Positions 7,301 through 8,999 of a stretch of DNA of 8,999 nt are shown one piece after another. The notes beneath the pieces were generated by a model. That model had not been told where the DNA came from, searched no databases, and saw only the letters and a program-made list of their open reading frames with translations. The translations under genes and the position numbers were made by a program. The stretch is taken from assembly GCA_947464365.1 (NCBI GenBank), contig CANHWS010000134.1, forward strand, positions 1-8,999, written 5' to 3'. The stretch comes from Cytophagaceae bacterium (lineage in GTDB: Bacteria; Bacteroidota; Bacteroidia; Cytophagales; Flexibacteraceae). Numbering within the stretch: the stretch's first letter is position 1; every line of letters begins with the position of its first letter.

Positions 7301-7458
7301 CTACTCCCTTACCACCCGTGCCACATAACGCTGCCCACCGACCATGAGGCTGAGGTGATATAAACCAGCAGCAAGGCCCGAAAGATCTAGCCGATAGCCA
7401 CCAAGGTCGTTGCTTGCTTGCAGCTGATGCCGAACCCCACGCATATCGAGGGCATCCA
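7301..7458 (-). repeat. T9SS sorting-domain DNA repeat, copy 1
   Basis: This 158-bp stretch, from the stop codon inward, aligns without gaps to 8842-8999 with 13 mismatches by hand count (about 92% identity). It includes a 47-bp run of perfect identity at 7373-7419. The repeat does not extend into the 3' flank: sequences before 7300 and 8841 are unrelated. How far it extends inward is unknown because copy 2 is cut by the window edge. Confidence 0.9.
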
Positions 7459-8725
7459 CCACAACCGAAGTGGCCTGCCCCGCCACCAAGGATGGAATAC
7501 CTAAAACAACTGCCCCCGCCGTAGGATTAGGATAGGCAGAAACCGCCTGCACCTGCACACTAAGCGGCGTACTGAGCGGTGGTGCTGGGTAACCTACGTT
7601 GGCGATTTTGGCGAGGAAGACGCTGGTTTTGGCAATCGAATAATCAACTTTTCTACCATATGCTAAACCCCAACCTTCATAGGATGGAATTATCGCACCA
7701 AAATTACGGTATAATTGATTTATTGTATTAGGGTAACTAAGACGCCATAAAAGTGTTCCATCGTTCCGAATACGTTCAAATCGATAATTTGTACTTCCTG
7801 AATCGCTTCTACCGATAGTAATTGAACCATCTGAAGCATGGATCATTGGTATGCTGACACCTCCACGTCCATATTCTCTCCAAAGCGCGGTACCAAATCG
7901 ATCGGTAATTGCTAAACAAACATAGCCAGGTTGCTGAATACCACGAACAAAAAACCTTGAATTTGGTAGTGGTTGAATGATAGTGTTGGTGTTATAGTAC
8001 AATGAGTCTGGCGTAAAGAAGGTGGTCAATGGTGCCACACGATTACCATTCTCATCCAGCTCCATGCCTACAATAAGTGCACCTGTAGTGCCGCCAACCA
8101 TAAAGTTACCATTCTCCATCTGGGCGATGCTGTAGCTCGCCTGTAGCGGACTGCCCCAATCATAAAACTTAAACCAATCTATTGTTCCGAAAAAGGTCAT
8201 CCGAAGGCAGAATACCCTGCTGTTGAACCCACGGACAGTATCAAGATCCTGATAGCCTGTCAGATAAATAAACCCATTGGTATCGATACAAGCGCTTTGG
8301 ATAAAATTATTCCCACGCATGGTATCCAGATTTAACGACCATTGATAGGTATAATTTAGATCATAACAATCCGCGCGCGCTTTAAAATTAATATTCTGGT
8401 TGGTTGAGTAACCCACTGACAAGACATGACTTGAGTCCAGGCTTATCAATTGATTTGTTTGACCAAACTCCGGTAACAGAAAACTGCTTAGTGTATCAAG
8501 ATTAGATTTAACACGCAAAAAACCTTTGGCAAAAGCACCATTTAGGAAAAAACGGCCATCGGTATATGCTATCAAACTGGTTGAGTCCTTCAGTAGAATC
8601 CCAGATGTAGCATAGCTGCTACGCCCAAATGTATACGTCATTTCAGATAAAACCTGTCCCTCAACATTAAGGGACAGGATTATCAATATGACCAAGATCA
8701 AGCTATTGCTTAATAACCTTTTCAT
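7301..8725 (-). CDS. T9SS-exported beta-propeller-like surface protein with type A sorting domain
   Basis: I choose ATG 8725 (474 residues) because it begins with a typical signal peptide: MKR, a long Leu/Ile core, and probable cleavage VEG-Q after residue 23. The frame remains open to ATG 8794. The body (24 to ~375) consists of repeated strand-rich units of the kind G-x-I-D/L-W and NGNFMVGG / DGSITIGRS / WGLAYG, reminiscent of beta-propeller or delta-60-type repeats. No enzyme motif is visible. Residues 396-474 are a Por-secretion sorting domain: AYPNPTAG, VVVDALDMRG, YRLDLSGLAAGLYHLSL and a final RYVARVVRE strand. Such domains direct passage through the type IX secretion system and are removed or anchored at the cell surface. 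The body is clearly AT-richer (sampled lines 30-40% GC) than the tail (about 55-57%), with the step near base 7620. A TACATTTT at 8773-8766 is a one-mismatch -7 element. Its tail is a near-copy of the neighbouring gene's tail. Confidence 0.85.
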   Translation of the reverse strand: MKRLLSNSLILVILIILSLNVEGQVLSEMTYTFGRSSYATSGILLKDSTSLIAYTDGRFFLNGAFAKGFLRVKSNLDTLSSFLLPEFGQTNQLISLDSSHVLSVGYSTNQNINFKARADCYDLNYTYQWSLNLDTMRGNNFIQSACIDTNGFIYLTGYQDLDTVRGFNSRVFCLRMTFFGTIDWFKFYDWGSPLQASYSIAQMENGNFMVGGTTGALIVGMELDENGNRVAPLTTFFTPDSLYYNTNTIIQPLPNSRFFVRGIQQPGYVCLAITDRFGTALWREYGRGGVSIPMIHASDGSITIGRSDSGSTNYRFERIRNDGTLLWRLSYPNTINQLYRNFGAIIPSYEGWGLAYGRKVDYSIAKTSVFLAKIANVGYPAPPLSTPLSVQVQAVSAYPNPTAGAVVLGIPSLVAGQATSVVVDALDMRGVRHQLQASNDLGGYRLDLSGLAAGLYHLSLMVGGQRYVARVVRE

Positions 8726-8841
8726 AGCGGTAAGATTGACTGATAGGATCAATGTGGTAGGGTTAAAAATGTAGCTAAGCAGTAAGACCTTCATAATCGG
8801 GTGGATTTATACCAAGACCACTTCCCAACCAAAAAGGTTGC

Positions 8842-8999
8842 CTACTCCCGCACTACCCGTGCCACATACCGCTGCCCACCGACCACAAGGCTCAGGTGAT
8901 ACAAGCCAGCAGGAAGGCCCGAAAGATCTAGCCGATAGCCACCAAGGTCGTTGCTTGCTTTCAGCTGGTGCCGAACCCCAAGCATATCGAGGGCATCCA
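8842..8999 (-). CDS. C-terminal end of a second T9SS type A sorting-domain protein, 5' part outside window
   Basis: Read on the minus strand the frame enters at the window edge and ends at TAG 8844-8842. The 51 visible residues (beginning DALDMLGVRHQLKAS, with YRLDLSGLPAGLYHLSL, ending RYVARVVRE) are the second half of a Por-secretion sorting domain. They differ from the tail of the protein encoded at 7301-8725 at only 4 of 51 positions (Leu/Arg, Lys/Gln, Pro/Ala, Val/Met). The gene lies upstream of, and in the same direction as, that gene, 116 bp before its proposed start. The body of the protein, hence its role, is not visible. Confidence 0.85.
   Translation of the reverse strand, partial: DALDMLGVRHQLKASNDLGGYRLDLSGLPAGLYHLSLVVGGQRYVARVVRE
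8842..8999 (-). repeat. T9SS sorting-domain DNA repeat, copy 2 (truncated by window edge)
   Basis: Direct repeat of 7301-7458 in the same orientation, with the 47-bp identical run at 8914-8960. The two copies lie about 1.54 kb apart and flank the AT-rich body of the gene at 7301-8725. Confidence 0.9.

Noticed and set aside
7275..7301. GGTAG/CTACC arms spanning the convergent stops of the GH5 and T9SS genes
   Set aside because: Five-base arms with a long loop and no T-run on either strand; no convincing terminator in the 21-bp gap.
8371..8380. Alternating CCGCGCGCGC in the AT-rich gene body
   Set aside because: It is in frame and simply encodes part of the sequence around residue 117; a short run with no repeat partner.
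8826..8840. Hairpin CAACC-AAAAA-GGTTG after the stop of the truncated T9SS gene
   Set aside because: Only a 5-bp stem, and the T-run is in the loop rather than after the stem, so it does not meet the pattern of an intrinsic terminator.

Overview
The window looks like chromosomal DNA of a member of the Bacteroidota. Four things point there: two Por-secretion (type IX, T9SS) C-terminal sorting domains; the C-terminal end of a Bacteroidota-type outer-membrane beta-barrel receptor; a promoter of the TAnnTTTG class (TACCTTTGCA, minus strand, 3875..3868); and the absence of clear Shine-Dalgarno sequences before the starts. Base composition is mostly near 50-60% GC, except the AT-rich body of one T9SS gene. 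I cannot name the genus.

Layout. 1..546 (+) is the 3' end of an outer-membrane beta-barrel protein. It converges on a minus-strand pair through a strong bidirectional hairpin terminator (576..614). The pair, read right to left, is a single-span membrane protein with two PsbP/Mog1-like domains (2575..3798) followed 54 bp later by a GT-C (GT39-like) multi-pass glycosyltransferase (637..2520). Divergent from them on the plus strand are a 79-residue winged-helix protein resembling the C-terminal domain of Fic proteins (4079..4318), a GT4-like glycosyltransferase (4447..5616) and a secreted GH5-family glycoside hydrolase (5894..7279). The right end holds two minus-strand genes for T9SS-exported proteins. 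One is complete (7301..8725). The other shows only its last 51 codons (8842..8999).

How it fits together. A membrane GT-C enzyme, a cytoplasmic GT4 enzyme and a GH5 enzyme lie within 6.7 kb, which would suit a small glycan assembly or processing region. No flippase, polymerase or sugar-nucleotide gene is present, so this is only a suggestion. The T9SS genes form a separate unit.

The most notable signals are: (i) the two T9SS sorting-domain coding regions, which are about 92% identical in DNA, while the body of the complete gene is much AT-richer than its own tail, suggesting modular exchange of the export tag; (ii) an orphan Fic-type winged helix without a Fic domain; (iii) an uncharacterised membrane-anchored protein with an internal duplication. 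In three genes the longest open frame probably starts too far upstream, and shorter starts are proposed here.
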